NCBI GenBank assembly: GCA_937958995.1
Contig: CALGAP010000019.1
Coordinates: forward strand, 6,794-70,793
Direction: 5' to 3'
DNA: 64,000 nt
Origin: an uncultured Chitinophagaceae bacterium
GTDB lineage: Bacteria; Bacteroidota; Bacteroidia; Chitinophagales; Chitinophagaceae
Positions 27,761 to 35,796 of this stretch are shown here, piece by piece. The notes under the pieces were generated by a model, which saw only the letters and a list, made by a program, of their open reading frames with translations, made no database searches and was not told the DNA's origin. Position 1 is the first letter of the stretch; each line of letters opens with the position of its first letter. The position numbers and the translations under genes were made by a program.

Positions 27761-28966
27761 ATGAACTACCCCGAGATTTCGAGGAAAGTACAGGAATACG
27801 TACACTCAGCATTTGATTCGAAAAAAGACAAGGCACTGCTTTACCACAATTTTACCCACACACAAAACGTGGTGAAGGCGGCCACCCGCATCGGCAGGCA
27901 TTACCAGCTTAATGAAAGAGACCTGTTTATCGTGACCACCGCCGCGTGGTTTCATGATATAGGATACCTGGAAGATTATAACCACCACGAACTCATGGGC
28001 GCCGATATAGCCGCCTCATTCCTGCGTAAACAGGGAGTGCCGGAAGAAATTACCCTCGCCGTCACCAATTGCATTCTGGCCACGCGGATGCCGCAGAGCG
28101 CCAAGACCCTGCTGGAAGAGATCGTTTGCGATGCCGATATGTTTCAACTGGGCTCGGATGAGTTTGCGGAAAATAATAAGCTGCTGAGAAAGGAACTGGA
28201 GCTGAAAAAAGGCACTACCATCAATAAGGAAGAGTGGAGGAGAAATACCATCCGCTTCCTGGAATCACATACCTACTATACCGATTATTGCCGCTCGCTG
28301 CTGGAGCCGAAGAAGAAGGAAATAGTGGAAAAATTGAAAAGCAAAACCAAAGACAAACCCGGCATGCCCCTGCCGCCGCAGGCGGCGCAGAGCCTTACGC
28401 AACCCGACAACAACAACAAAAAGAAAAAGGGTGACCGGCCTGAACGGGGTATCGAGACCATGTTTCGTATTACCTCCACCAACAACCAGCGACTGAGCGA
28501 TATGGCCGACAATAAGGCCCAGATCATGATTACTGTAAATTCGATCATACTCTCGGCCATCATCAGCCTGCTGTTGCGTAAACTCGACGAAAACGCGTTC
28601 CTGCGCTGGCCTACCTTTATGATGCTGGCCACCAGCCTCCTCACTATCATTTTTTCCATACTGGCTACCAGGCCGCATCTGCCGGAAGGTACCTTTACGC
28701 AACAGGATATCGACGAGCGAAAGGTAAACCTGCTGTTCTTCGGCAATTTCTTCCGCATGAATCTCGAAGATTATACCTCAGGCATGCTGCAGGTGATGGA
28801 AGACCGCAATTTTCTTTACCGTACCCTCATTCGCGACGTCTACTCGCAGGGCGTGGTGCTGGGCAGAAAATATAAATTGCTTCGTATTTCTTATAATATC
28901 TTCATGTATGGACTCGTGGCCTCGGTATTGGCCTTTGTCGCGGCCACTATTGTGGAAGGAAAATAA
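27761..28966 (+). CDS. HD-domain hydrolase fused to a Pycsar-type transmembrane effector domain (PycTM)
   Basis: A 401-residue two-part protein. Residues 1-185 form an HD phosphohydrolase domain with metal ligands in YHNFTHTQNV (His29/His33), WFHDIGYL (His65-Asp66) and CDADMFQLG (Asp124/Asp126). A charged, low-complexity linker (about 186-228, with NNNKKKKGD) leads to a PycTM domain (about 230-400). That domain has the family motif N-x-x-LSDMADNKAQIM and three hydrophobic helices (about 258-273, 285-302, 376-396). PycTM is the membrane-damaging effector domain of Pycsar anti-phage systems, which respond to cCMP or cUMP; HD enzymes cleave phosphate esters, often cyclic nucleotides or nucleotides. 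No pyrimidine cyclase gene is adjacent. First gene of a four-gene co-directional run. Confidence 0.82.
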   Translation: MNYPEISRKVQEYVHSAFDSKKDKALLYHNFTHTQNVVKAATRIGRHYQLNERDLFIVTTAAWFHDIGYLEDYNHHELMGADIAASFLRKQGVPEEITLAVTNCILATRMPQSAKTLLEEIVCDADMFQLGSDEFAENNKLLRKELELKKGTTINKEEWRRNTIRFLESHTYYTDYCRSLLEPKKKEIVEKLKSKTKDKPGMPLPPQAAQSLTQPDNNNKKKKGDRPERGIETMFRITSTNNQRLSDMADNKAQIMITVNSIILSAIISLLLRKLDENAFLRWPTFMMLATSLLTIIFSILATRPHLPEGTFTQQDIDERKVNLLFFGNFFRMNLEDYTSGMLQVMEDRNFLYRTLIRDVYSQGVVLGRKYKLLRISYNIFMYGLVASVLAFVAATIVEGK

Positions 28967-28974
28967 AGTTGTTT

Positions 28975-29784
28975 ATGCATTGGTATCATTGGATTTTTTC
29001 ACTTTTGCTCATGACTGCTTGTTATAGTAACGAAGAACAGAAAAGTCCGGCGGGGTATGACCTTAGCAAACCCGAGAAATTCACTGTGCCAGATGCCTTG
29101 CTGGAGATTTCCGGCATTGCGTATCACAACGATCTGTTATATGCCGTACAGGATGAAGAAGGTAAACTTTTCAACCTGCGGCCTGGCGACAAAAAAGCCG
29201 CTTCTTCAAAGTTTGGTAAGAAGGGAGATTATGAAGATATCTCCATCGCCCGCGGGCAGGTGTTCATCCTGCGCAGCGATGGCACCTTGTATAGTTTTCC
29301 GCTAGACGATGCCCGGCAAAATGAGATCACCAGCACCCGCGAGTGGAAAGACCTGGTGCCAAAAGGAGAGTACGAAGGTCTGTATGCCGATGAATCCACC
29401 GGGCTGATCTACGTGCTGTGCAAAGAATGCAAACAAGACAAAAAATCGTCTTCCGTCAGCATTTTCGTCTTGAAATTGCAGTCCGATGGCAACATCACCC
29501 CTTCGCATACCGCGGCCCTGAACGTGCAGAAAAATTTCAAACCATCGGCGCTGGCTATCCATCCGTTAACGAAGGAATGGTATATTCTTTCCTCCGTCAA
29601 TAAATTGCTGGTGATTGCCGATAGCCAGTGGAAAGTAAAAGAAACCTATAAACTCAACCCCGCCATATTCCGGCAGCCGGAAGGCATTACCTTCGACTCG
29701 CAAAACAACCTGTACATCTCCAATGAGGGAGACGAGTTGTCGAACGGTAATGTGCTGAAGTTTATTTACAACAAGACTAACTGA
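28975..29784 (+). CDS. SdiA-regulated-like beta-propeller lipoprotein
   Basis: A protein of 269 residues from the ATG at 28975; an earlier in-frame TTG at 28969 is less likely. Lipoprotein signal with lipobox LMTAC (Cys16), then a repetitive beta-strand domain: LLEISGIAYHNDLLYAVQDE, YEDISIARGQVFILRSDGTL, YEGLYADESTGLIYVLCKE, FKPSALAIHPLTKEWYILS and FRQPEGITFDSQNNLYISNE. This spacing is that of the SdiA-regulated/YjiK-like propeller family, whose biochemical role is poorly known. Some members resemble esterase or phytase-type propellers. It starts 8 bp after the HD-PycTM stop, so the two are almost certainly co-transcribed. Confidence 0.75.
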   Translation: MHWYHWIFSLLLMTACYSNEEQKSPAGYDLSKPEKFTVPDALLEISGIAYHNDLLYAVQDEEGKLFNLRPGDKKAASSKFGKKGDYEDISIARGQVFILRSDGTLYSFPLDDARQNEITSTREWKDLVPKGEYEGLYADESTGLIYVLCKECKQDKKSSSVSIFVLKLQSDGNITPSHTAALNVQKNFKPSALAIHPLTKEWYILSSVNKLLVIADSQWKVKETYKLNPAIFRQPEGITFDSQNNLYISNEGDELSNGNVLKFIYNKTN

Positions 29785-29795
29785 GAATTCTGCCT

Positions 29796-32264
29796 ATGCC
29801 AAAACGCGCGGCCGCTGTTGCTTTTCTTGCTTTCTTCATAACCCACTATGCCGGGGCGCAGGATAGCATCTCCATACGCATTCGACCGGAGTACGACAGC
29901 GTGGGCAAATGGAGACGTATGTTATTTGGAGAAAATTACCGGAAAGAATATGCTGCCGAAGTCACCGTGCCCATCATCCGCATTTCAGAAATATACGGCG
30001 GGCTCACGCCCGTGAGAGCCGGTGGCGGCAACCAGACCATATCGCTTCGACTGAAAGACAAAAACGGCCAACAATGGGTGCTGCGCAATCTCTTGAAAAA
30101 TCCCGATGCGCTGATACCAACCACCCTGCGACAAACATTCGTGCGCGACGTGCTCGACGATTTTTTCAGCGCGCAGCATCCCTTCGCGCCACTGATCGTG
30201 CCGGTGCTGGCGGATGCGGCTAAGGTTCCGCATGCCAATCCCATCATCGGACTGGTGGCGCCTGATACGGCATTGGGAGAGTTCGTGCACCTGTTTGCCA
30301 ACCGGGTGGCCCTGCTCGAAGAACGCGAACCGCTGGGCAACTCAGACAATTCCATAGAGATGATGGACGAGCTGCGCGATGATAATGACAACAGCTATAA
30401 CGCCCAGACCTTTTTGCGCGCGCGACTGCTGGATCTGCTTCTTGGCGACTGGGATCGTCACCCCGACCAATGGCGTTGGGTAGACACTAAGAAAGGGAAA
30501 GGAAAGTTTTACGAGCCCGTGCCCCGCGATCGCGACCAGGCCTTATTCACGCGACAAGGATTTTTCCCCTGGCTGGCTTCACGCCCGGCATTCTTACCCA
30601 CACTCGAAGGTTTTGATGACAAAATAAAACGCGTAAAATATTCACTCATCAAAACCAATTTCGTGAATGGCTATATGGCCAGTCAGTTTACATTAGATGA
30701 ATGGATGCAGATCACGAATGAATTTGTGCAGTCCATTACGGACTCTGTGATAGACGCGGCTTTCAGTAAATTACCCCCGGAGATATATGCCATTCGCGGG
30801 AAAGAGCTTTCTGACAAAATGAAAGCAAGAAGAGACCGCATACCCGCTGCCATGAAACGTTTCTATCGTTTTATCAACAAAAAAGTGGATGTGCTGGGCA
30901 CGCACAAACATGAGTACTTTGAAATTACCGATACCGCAGATAATAAACTGAAAATTACTGCCCGAAAAAAAAACAGCAACGGGCGGGTTTTATTTTCCAA
31001 TGTCTATGATCCTTCTGTAACGAAAGAGGTGAGGATATACCTGCGGCAGGGAAATGATACCGTGGTGGTCAACAACGCCTCTGCGCGCACGAAGCTGCGC
31101 ATTGTAGGCGGCGTTGGAGAAAAATCATACAGCGTTGTCCGAAGCAGAAAGCCGGTACGCTTTTATGAAAAAGACACTTCTTACGTGCCGGTAAATCTTT
31201 ACAATATCACCATACCCTTATTCACGGCGGGTTATAACCTGGATGATGGTATCATTTTCGGCGCGGGATTTAAACATACGCATCATGGGTTTCGGAAGCT
31301 GCCATATGCCAGCACGCAACAGTTGATGGCCGCACGTGCTTTTTCCACCAGCGCTTTCCGCATCACCTATCGAGGTGAGTGGTTGAAGCTGATCGGCAAC
31401 ACCGACTTCCTGCTAAATGCGATAGCACGCGCGCCCGACAATACGCAAAACTTCTTTGGAAGGGGAAATGCGACGGTGTTCAACAAGACCGGCGATTTCA
31501 GGAGATTTTATCGTACGCGATTTGCGATCTACCAGCTCGACCCGGCCTTCCGCTGGCGCTGGGACAGCAGTCGTGTGGCCTTCAGCGTTGGACCATCCCT
31601 GCAGTTTTACCGCTACGATGCCGACGAGAACCCCGGCCGCCTCATCAGTTTTCCTTCTCTCATAGGCTCATACGACAGTGCTACGGTTGAAAAAAACAGG
31701 GAGCACCTGGGAATTGTGATGAAATTTTGGGTCGATCGCCGAAATAATAAAATATTCCCCAGCAGTGGATCGTCATTCAGGATACGCTTGCAGGGATATG
31801 CGGGTATGAACCGCTATTCGAAGAGTTTTGTACAGGTAATGCCGGAAGCAAGTTTTTACCTGCCCATGAACAAACGTGGCACTATTGTGGTGGCCGAAAG
31901 GCTGGGCGGCGGCATATCGCTGGGTAAGACAGCCTTTTACCAGTCGCTGTTCGTCGGGGGACATGATAACCTGTTAGGATACCGCCAGTATCGTTTTGCA
32001 GGACAACATTCCCTGTACAACAACTTCGAACTCAGGTTGAAGCTGGCCGATTTTGCCAGTTATATCCTGCCCGGACAATTGGGCATGACCAGCTTTTTTG
32101 ACCTGGGCAGGGTTTGGGAAGAAAATGATAATTCCGGTGAATGGCATGCTGGCGTCGGTGGAGGATTTTACTTTGCACCTGCACATATGGTAGTTTTGCA
32201 ATTGGTTGCCGGCTATTCGAAAGAAGGGTGGTTGCCATATTTTACCATGGGCTTCAGGTTTTAG
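29796..32264 (+). CDS. Kinase-like domain fused to an Omp85/BamA-type outer-membrane beta barrel
   Basis: An 822-residue exported protein (signal peptide ending GAQ, about residue 22). Residues about 70-260 look like an atypical kinase: a Gly-rich loop with GGGNQTISLRL followed by WVLRNLLKNP (76-103), the catalytic-loop-like GDWDRHPDQWRW (217-228) and the metal-site-like PVPRDRDQAL (241-250). This order resembles the HipA/Fam20/CotH class of kinases. Residues about 450-822 are a C-terminal Omp85 surface-antigen barrel (SFRIRLQGYAG; GGGISLGKTAFYQSLFVGG; LLGYRQYRFAGQ), ending in the terminal Phe expected of outer-membrane barrels (GFRF). It is 11 bp from the preceding gene. The barrel call is strong; kinase activity is inferred from motifs only. 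Confidence 0.7.
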   Translation: MPKRAAAVAFLAFFITHYAGAQDSISIRIRPEYDSVGKWRRMLFGENYRKEYAAEVTVPIIRISEIYGGLTPVRAGGGNQTISLRLKDKNGQQWVLRNLLKNPDALIPTTLRQTFVRDVLDDFFSAQHPFAPLIVPVLADAAKVPHANPIIGLVAPDTALGEFVHLFANRVALLEEREPLGNSDNSIEMMDELRDDNDNSYNAQTFLRARLLDLLLGDWDRHPDQWRWVDTKKGKGKFYEPVPRDRDQALFTRQGFFPWLASRPAFLPTLEGFDDKIKRVKYSLIKTNFVNGYMASQFTLDEWMQITNEFVQSITDSVIDAAFSKLPPEIYAIRGKELSDKMKARRDRIPAAMKRFYRFINKKVDVLGTHKHEYFEITDTADNKLKITARKKNSNGRVLFSNVYDPSVTKEVRIYLRQGNDTVVVNNASARTKLRIVGGVGEKSYSVVRSRKPVRFYEKDTSYVPVNLYNITIPLFTAGYNLDDGIIFGAGFKHTHHGFRKLPYASTQQLMAARAFSTSAFRITYRGEWLKLIGNTDFLLNAIARAPDNTQNFFGRGNATVFNKTGDFRRFYRTRFAIYQLDPAFRWRWDSSRVAFSVGPSLQFYRYDADENPGRLISFPSLIGSYDSATVEKNREHLGIVMKFWVDRRNNKIFPSSGSSFRIRLQGYAGMNRYSKSFVQVMPEASFYLPMNKRGTIVVAERLGGGISLGKTAFYQSLFVGGHDNLLGYRQYRFAGQHSLYNNFELRLKLADFASYILPGQLGMTSFFDLGRVWEENDNSGEWHAGVGGGFYFAPAHMVVLQLVAGYSKEGWLPYFTMGFRF

Positions 32265-32301
32265 CAAACATTGAGTCCATGCAATTGTTAAAGACATAGC
32301 T

Positions 32302-34722
32302 ATGCAACTCAAAATACTGAATCTCGCCAGGGAGTTTCACACTGCTGAAATGTCGAGCAAGACGAAGACGCCTGTCACAGTGCTTTCGTTCAAGCCTTTT
32401 TTGGATTATATCAGGGCGAGAATAGAAAATACTGATGCCATCAAAAAGGAAATGTACCAGATGATCCTCGAGAAGTTTGCGAAGTATCCCGAACTGGAAG
32501 GAGAGGTGAAGCTGGAAGATACTCCCAAATACCGCGAAATTCTCGACCTCGTTCACATTGCGTTGACTACCGTGGTGGAAGAAGAAGAGAAACTGCTCTG
32601 GGGCATTTCCATTCCTGTAACGCCATATATTTTCTATGGTTCCGATGCCTTATATGAATTTTTGCTGGAGGCGGGCACGCAGGAACTGAACCAGGCCATT
32701 TTCGCCGATCCTGAGACTTTTCACCGGCAGAAATGCGCGATGCTCTATTCTTTCCTGCTGAATAAGTTTTACAACTATAACTACACCCACAAGCGCGAGA
32801 TCATACGCCCGGTATATGACCCGCATTGCCGTTTTATAAAATACTACCGCATCAATGTGGATATACGCTTTGTGGAGGTGGCTTCCACCATGCCGCTGCC
32901 GGAGCTGAACCTCGAATCGCTGGAGCTTCACCTCGATGAAGACGCAGGACTGGATACACTGGAAAAATTGCTGCCCTTCGACCTGTTCAGGTTCTCGGGT
33001 TTTTCGATAGTCACCATCACCGATGTTACCTCCGATTATTCACTGGAGAAGATCAAGGATGTGCTGGTGAACACGCACGACAAGAATTACGAGGAAAATT
33101 ACCGCACCGTGGTAGAATCGCTCAAGGCCATGGCGGGCAGCCAAGACCTGGAGTTTGGCATCCTGCCGCTGTTCAAAGTAAATAATCGCCTGATAGAAGA
33201 TGTGGACGCTTATAACCACAGCATCATTTTTTCGCTGGGCAGGCAGCAGGGTGTGGCCGAGAATAGTTTTGTGCAGCTGATTGAGAAATTTGTCTCCAAC
33301 CCGCACCTCATATTTTTCCGCGACCTGGATATGGCCGGTCCTTCGCATGTGCAGGTAGGTAAACTGCTGTATATGGCAGGTGTGAAAAGCTATGCGCTGA
33401 TGCCCGTTTATTATAACAAAAAACTGGTAGGCTCTTTTGAAATCTATACCAAACAAAAAGGACTTCTGGATGAAAGAATTTTTACTCGCATAGAACCCGC
33501 TATTCCTCTTATTGCGCAACTGATGCAAAACAGCATCGACGATTTCCAGAGAGCTATCAACCGCACTATCCGCGATAAGTTCACTTCGCTGCAACCTTCA
33601 GTGCAATGGAAATTCAACGAGGCCGCCTGGAAATATCTCTACCGCAGCAAGAAAGGAGAAAAGCCGGGAGATATTCAAAAGATAGAGTTCAGGCAGGTAT
33701 ACCCGCTGTATGGCGCGGTGGATATGCGCAACTCAACCATTGAGCGAAACAAAGCGCTGATCAACGACCTGAGTTACCAGTTCAATCATCTGCAGGAAGT
33801 GCTGAATGCGCTGAAGGAAAAAAGCGGCTTTGGTCTTACCGATGAATTTATCTTCAAATGCAATAAATGGTTGAAAGTCCTTCGTGGCGTAGTGACTCCC
33901 AACGATGAGATCAGGCTCAACCAGTTCCTCAACGAAGAAGCGCATCCTTTCCTGGAGCATTTCAGGGAGACGCATCCCGCGCTGTCGCCCATCATTAACG
34001 AATATTTCCGGAATATTGAGCCGGCCGAAGGCCGCGCCTGGCAAAACCGCCGCGACCTGGAAGAATCGATGCAACTGATCAATAACGCCATCAACAATTA
34101 CCTCGACAACATGAACGTGGAGCTGCAGCGTGCTTATCCCTGCTATTTCGAGCGCTTCAGAACCGATGGTGTGGAATATGATATTTATATTGGTCAGTCC
34201 ATCGCTCCCGACAAACCTTTCGACCAGGTATATGTAAAGAACCTGCGTCTCTGGCAACTCAACTCTATGGCGGCTATCGCGAAGCTTTCCGCCTCGTTGC
34301 TTCCGCAAATGAAAGTGCCGCTGTACACCACACAGCTGATCTTTATATATTCAAATACTATCGATATCAGTTTCCGACGCGACGAGCGCCGCTTTGATGT
34401 GGAGGGCGGATACAATATCCGCTATCATATCATCAAGAAGCGCATTGATAAAGTCAACATCAAAAACTCGCGCGAGCGCCTTACCCAACCGGGCAAGATA
34501 GCGCTCATCTACTTCAACCAGAAAGAAGCTGATGAATATATCTCGTACATCCATCACCTGCAGGAGAAGAATATTTTAAACGACGACCTCGAATTTCTCG
34601 AGCTTGAAGAACTGCAAGGCATCAGCGGGCTGAAGGCTTTGCGTGTGGGCGTGAATGTGAAAGAGGAAGCAGAGCAGGAAGATGAGGAAGTGGGTAAGCC
34701 GCTGGTGAAGCAGGAAGAGTGA
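32302..34722 (+). CDS. Large GAF-domain protein of unknown function
   Basis: A cytoplasmic protein of 806 residues, or 790 if it starts at the ATG at 32350. There is no signal peptide or membrane helix. A helical N-terminal half (about 30-270) is followed by a GAF-like region (about 275-415; HLIFFRDLDMAGPSHVQVGKL, then MAGVKSYALMPVYYNKKLVGSFEIYTK). Next comes a conserved-looking segment QVYPLYGAVDMRNSTIERN (465-483) and a largely helical C-terminal third ending in an acidic tail. The VDMRNST word is reminiscent of the first metal-binding motif of class III cyclases (DIxGST), but the second metal motif is not found. It is the last gene of the run, 37 bp after the barrel gene. Function unknown. 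Confidence 0.65.
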   Translation: MQLKILNLAREFHTAEMSSKTKTPVTVLSFKPFLDYIRARIENTDAIKKEMYQMILEKFAKYPELEGEVKLEDTPKYREILDLVHIALTTVVEEEEKLLWGISIPVTPYIFYGSDALYEFLLEAGTQELNQAIFADPETFHRQKCAMLYSFLLNKFYNYNYTHKREIIRPVYDPHCRFIKYYRINVDIRFVEVASTMPLPELNLESLELHLDEDAGLDTLEKLLPFDLFRFSGFSIVTITDVTSDYSLEKIKDVLVNTHDKNYEENYRTVVESLKAMAGSQDLEFGILPLFKVNNRLIEDVDAYNHSIIFSLGRQQGVAENSFVQLIEKFVSNPHLIFFRDLDMAGPSHVQVGKLLYMAGVKSYALMPVYYNKKLVGSFEIYTKQKGLLDERIFTRIEPAIPLIAQLMQNSIDDFQRAINRTIRDKFTSLQPSVQWKFNEAAWKYLYRSKKGEKPGDIQKIEFRQVYPLYGAVDMRNSTIERNKALINDLSYQFNHLQEVLNALKEKSGFGLTDEFIFKCNKWLKVLRGVVTPNDEIRLNQFLNEEAHPFLEHFRETHPALSPIINEYFRNIEPAEGRAWQNRRDLEESMQLINNAINNYLDNMNVELQRAYPCYFERFRTDGVEYDIYIGQSIAPDKPFDQVYVKNLRLWQLNSMAAIAKLSASLLPQMKVPLYTTQLIFIYSNTIDISFRRDERRFDVEGGYNIRYHIIKKRIDKVNIKNSRERLTQPGKIALIYFNQKEADEYISYIHHLQEKNILNDDLEFLELEELQGISGLKALRVGVNVKEEAEQEDEEVGKPLVKQEE

Positions 34723-34775
34723 AGGGGTTCGGGTTTCGGGTATTCAGGGAGCAGTACTCATTTTTGAAACGATCA

Positions 34776-35264
34776 TTACTGCTTTGCAGGAGGCAAATCG
34801 GTATTCCATATTTCACGGTACAGCTTCCATTTGCCATCTTCCTTTTTCCATAATGCAATAAATTTTCCCTTATCGAGGCTGCCGCCTTTGCCGTCGGGGA
34901 AATTATAAGTGCCGTCTTCCACTACCAGATCGGCATTGCCGTAAATATCGTTGGGTGGTAACTCCATGATGAGGTTACTGTTTTCACCGGTATAAAAGAA
35001 AGCAACAATTGAGTCGATACCAATCACGGGTGGTACATTGGGACAATACACAGCCGCATCTTTACAATAGCGTTCTTCATAAAATGTCCGGTCTTTGGTG
35101 GTAAAACGCTTCGCATACGACTTATTCATCTCTTCAATATGAGCCTTGACAGAATCTAAGTTGAAATTACTTTCATCTGTGGTCGAAGATGCTACCTGTG
35201 AGCTGGGATTGGGGTTGCAGGCCGCTATGCAGGCGGCGAGCAGGATGAACAGTTTTGTTCTCAT
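34776..35264 (-). CDS. DUF4440/SnoaL-like (NTF2 fold) lipoprotein
   Basis: A protein of 162 residues from the ATG at 35264, chosen because it begins a lipoprotein signal (MRTKLFILLAACIAAC, Cys16). An earlier in-frame start at 35339 would overlap the upstream gene. The body (about 35-160) has the NTF2-like pattern AHIEEMNKSYAKRF, DRTFYEERYCKDAAVYCP, IGIDSIVAFFY and, at the end, GKFIALWKKEDGKWKLYREIWN. The NTF2 fold serves as a ligand pocket or small enzyme. No catalytic residues can be assigned. It is convergent with the GAF gene and follows the lectin-like gene on the same strand. Confidence 0.75.
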   Translation of the reverse strand: MRTKLFILLAACIAACNPNPSSQVASSTTDESNFNLDSVKAHIEEMNKSYAKRFTTKDRTFYEERYCKDAAVYCPNVPPVIGIDSIVAFFYTGENSNLIMELPPNDIYGNADLVVEDGTYNFPDGKGGSLDKGKFIALWKKEDGKWKLYREIWNTDLPPAKQ

Positions 35265-35317
35265 GACAGCTGGTTTTGGTGATATCTGTAATTTACGATA
35301 TAAAATAAACAAGCTGG

Positions 35318-35788
35318 TTACAAATTTTTCCAACTCCAATACCCCAGTTCATGTGTCTGCCATGCTGCGCCCGTGGAGGCTGTGATGCGTATATAGAAAC
35401 TTCCGTTAAGTCCCAATGTGGCGGCAAGGTCAACGGCGTACTCCAGCACTTTTTGCTGATCGAGGAACACTTCTATCTTCTTGCTTTTGTAGCGAATGCG
35501 CGCGTGATGAATTTTGCCATCATCAAAATCGCTGGTGACGTAGTAATTCGCTTTCCGGTATTGATAGCCTGCGTTATTGGGTTCCATGCCATTGGTATGA
35601 ATGGCCACATGATCGCCGGTTTCGCCGCCAATGGCTTCTGAGTAAACTGGAAAATTGTTGAGTGTTTGGCATTGCTGCCGGAAATTTTTCACCCACAAAT
35701 TTTCAGCGTTCGCATACAAAATGCATGCGTTTACATACAAATCGGTCGGGTGCGTCTCGGAAGCTGGTAAATTGGCCAGATTAAACAC
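35318..35788 (-). pseudogene. Legume-lectin-like (ConA fold) domain protein, probably N-terminally truncated
   Basis: 156 codons from a GTG at 35788. The C-terminal half carries the lectin-domain pattern: GDHVAIHTNG, KIHHARIRYKSKKIEVFLDQQKV, LEYAVDLAATLGLNGSFYI and the closing ITASTGAAWQTHELGYWSW. About one third of a normal lectin domain is missing from the N-terminus. There is no signal peptide or anchor, although such domains are normally exported in Bacteroidota. The open frame runs upstream without any ATG (reading NISFSSKKV before the GTG) into the 5' end of the oppositely oriented gene at 35797 before meeting a stop. A gene remnant is more likely than an intact gene, but an intact GTG-started protein cannot be excluded. 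Confidence 0.5.
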
Positions 35789-35796
35789 CTTCTTTG

